64,000 nucleotides of DNA from an uncultured Acetatifactor sp. Its GTDB lineage: Bacteria > Bacillota > Clostridia > Lachnospirales > Lachnospiraceae. The stretch spans positions 124,001-188,000 of the forward strand of contig CANPWA010000001.1 in the NCBI GenBank assembly GCA_947581865.1, in the 5' to 3' direction. Position numbers and translations under genes: made by a program. Under the pieces are notes generated by a model. The model was not told where the DNA came from. It saw nothing but the letters and a program-made list of their open reading frames with translations, and made no database searches. This document shows, one piece after another, positions 62,829-64,000 of the stretch (the stretch's first letter is position 1; each line of letters opens with the position of its first letter).

Positions 62829-64000
62829 ATGGCGATGACGGAGAAGACGCCCACCGGCTTGCTGACAGCATGGCGGCAGGGCATACCAAAAGAATATAAG
62901 ACGGCGTTTGTCTCGGCGTTTGTCCTGGGGCTTTTGATCCATATGCCGGTGCTTTTGTCGGATATTCCCAATCATGACGGTCTGGGGAGTATGTATTTCG
63001 ACCAAAATATGATCACCTCCGGCAGATGGTTTCTCACGGTTGCCTGCGGATTTTCTTCTTATTATACCGTTCCGTGGGTCATCGGTCTGTTGGGGCTGTT
63101 CTTTCTGGGGCTTGCGGCAGCGGCGCTTGCGGCGCTTCTGGAGATACGGGATCCGGTGACGGCCGCGCTGCTGGCAGGGCTTTTAGTGAGTTTTCCCGCC
63201 CTGGCGTCCACCTTTGCCTATGTGTTTACCATGGACGGCTATATGCTGGCGCTGCTTCTGGCAGTGCTCTCCGTGCTCTGTACGAAGAAGTGGCGGAAGG
63301 GCTTCCTGCCGGGCGCGCTGTGTCTTGCCTTCAGCATGGGTACCTATCAGGCATATCTGCCCTTTGCGATTCTTTTGTGCTGCTACGAATCGCTTATGAT
63401 CTTTATGGAGGAGGGGAAACCGGGCAGAAAAGCGGCAAAGATACTGCCCTATTTCTATATGGGTGTATTGGGAGTGGTCTTCTATTATGTACTCCTGCGC
63501 ATTTTGTTGTTGATACAGGGAAAAGAGCTTGCCTCCTATCAGGGCATCGACGGTATGGAGGGCGGCTCCTCCGCTTTTGGACCGGACGCTTTCTCTCATA
63601 TATATCGGGATTTCGCAAGTTTTACCCTGAAGGGCAATGTGTTTTTCCAGAATGTGTTCTCCGCGGCGGCGGTGCTGGCGCTGGCGATTCTGACTCTGTC
63701 TGTGCTGGGCGGGCTTGCCAGGAAAAGAAAATGGTGGAAGTGTCCCGGATTTTTCGCTATAATAGCTTTGACGGCAGTGATACTGCCTCTTGCAGCCAAT
63801 GTGATCTTATTGATTTCCCCGGATGTGACTTATCATCTGCTCATGCGTTATCAGTGGGTGCTCCTTCTCATTCTTCCGCTGGCGTTTGTGGACAGGGCGG
63901 CGGGCAGGGACCGGGCAGGGAACGTGCTGCGCAAAGGAGCGCTCCTGGCGGCGGCGGTGCTGGTGTTTCATTACGGGCTGGCCGACAATATCGGTTACTC
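62829..64000 (+). CDS. GtrII-like polytopic membrane protein (3' truncated)
   Basis: From ATG 62829 (AAAGAGGAA upstream) the frame stays open to the window edge, giving about 390 residues. The first loop IPNHDGLGSMYFDQNMITSG with RWFLTVACG matches the GtrII layout of the protein at 48996, followed by many helices and AFSMGTYQAYLPFAILLCCY. It probably transfers a sugar from undecaprenyl phosphate on the outer face. The C-terminus lies beyond the window. Confidence 0.78.
   Translation, partial: MAMTEKTPTGLLTAWRQGIPKEYKTAFVSAFVLGLLIHMPVLLSDIPNHDGLGSMYFDQNMITSGRWFLTVACGFSSYYTVPWVIGLLGLFFLGLAAAALAALLEIRDPVTAALLAGLLVSFPALASTFAYVFTMDGYMLALLLAVLSVLCTKKWRKGFLPGALCLAFSMGTYQAYLPFAILLCCYESLMIFMEEGKPGRKAAKILPYFYMGVLGVVFYYVLLRILLLIQGKELASYQGIDGMEGGSSAFGPDAFSHIYRDFASFTLKGNVFFQNVFSAAAVLALAILTLSVLGGLARKRKWWKCPGFFAIIALTAVILPLAANVILLISPDVTYHLLMRYQWVLLLILPLAFVDRAAGRDRAGNVLRKGALLAAAVLVFHYGLADNIGY

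Noticed and set aside
1..64000. CRISPR array, tRNA/rRNA gene, insertion sequence or phage element
   Set aside because: No regularly spaced direct repeats, no recognisable RNA-gene sequence and no transposase, integrase or capsid motif was seen on either strand.

Overview
The window looks like a chromosomal surface-glycan biosynthesis locus of a low-to-mid GC Gram-positive anaerobe, most likely a gut-type Lachnospiraceae (Clostridia). This is inferred from AGGAGG-type ribosome sites, SigA-like promoters, a BlaI/BlaR1-type pair, a very large set of clostridial polytopic glycosyltransferase-like proteins (GtrII, DUF6020-like, DUF6044-like) and the absence of any outer-membrane (LPS) gene. No rRNA, tRNA, CRISPR array, transposase or phage gene was recognised. 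I found 55 intact or edge-truncated coding genes and one pseudogene.

Layout. 1-8067: the end of a surface protein, two Wzy/O-antigen-ligase-type proteins, then a bacillosamine module in the order dehydratase (PglF-like), aminotransferase (PglE-like), phosphoglycosyl transferase (PglC-like), acetyltransferase (PglD-like). This would make UDP-N,N'-diacetylbacillosamine and load a phospho-sugar onto undecaprenyl phosphate. 8086-18045: chain assembly by GT2, GT11 fucosyltransferase and GT4 enzymes, three TupA-like ATP-grasp genes (one broken by an in-frame TGA) and a Wzx flippase. 18042-24244: UDP-uronate genes (UDP-GlcA 4-epimerase, UDP-Glc dehydrogenase) bracketing an unusual trio: a QueC-like PP-loop enzyme, a GltS-like carrier and a YtcJ-like amidohydrolase. 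24249-26292 (minus): a BlaI/BlaR1-type regulator-protease pair and a small secreted protein. 26613-28825: PseB and PseC. 28872-33307 (minus): gmd-fcl-manC-manA, making GDP-L-fucose, with a divergent AraC regulator. 34392-52487: four polyprenyl-phosphate-type GT2 enzymes with six polytopic GT-C-like proteins, plus an FAD enzyme, a sugar aminotransferase, a GNAT and an SGNH hydrolase. 52685-62794: a sialyltransferase-like GT, a PglK-like ABC flippase, a GT2, then PseF, a HAD-IIIC (FkbH-like) protein, an acyl carrier protein, PseH, PseI, PseG and an SGNH hydrolase. 62829-64000: the start of another GtrII-like protein.

How it fits together. The window encodes every enzyme for CMP-pseudaminic acid (PseB, C, H, G, I, F), split into two blocks about 28 kb apart. 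It also encodes GDP-fucose, UDP-uronates and UDP-bacillosamine supply, two lipid-linked-glycan exporters and at least two polymerase/ligase candidates. The most unusual elements are the FkbH-like/ACP pair wedged between PseF and PseH, which suggests an ACP-borne acyl (perhaps glyceroyl) group on the nonulosonic acid, and the QueC-like/GltS/amidohydrolase trio between uronate genes, which suggests amidation or amino-acid conjugation of a uronic acid. Promoters recur at module boundaries, several with a TGN extended -10 element. No convincing intrinsic terminator was found by eye.
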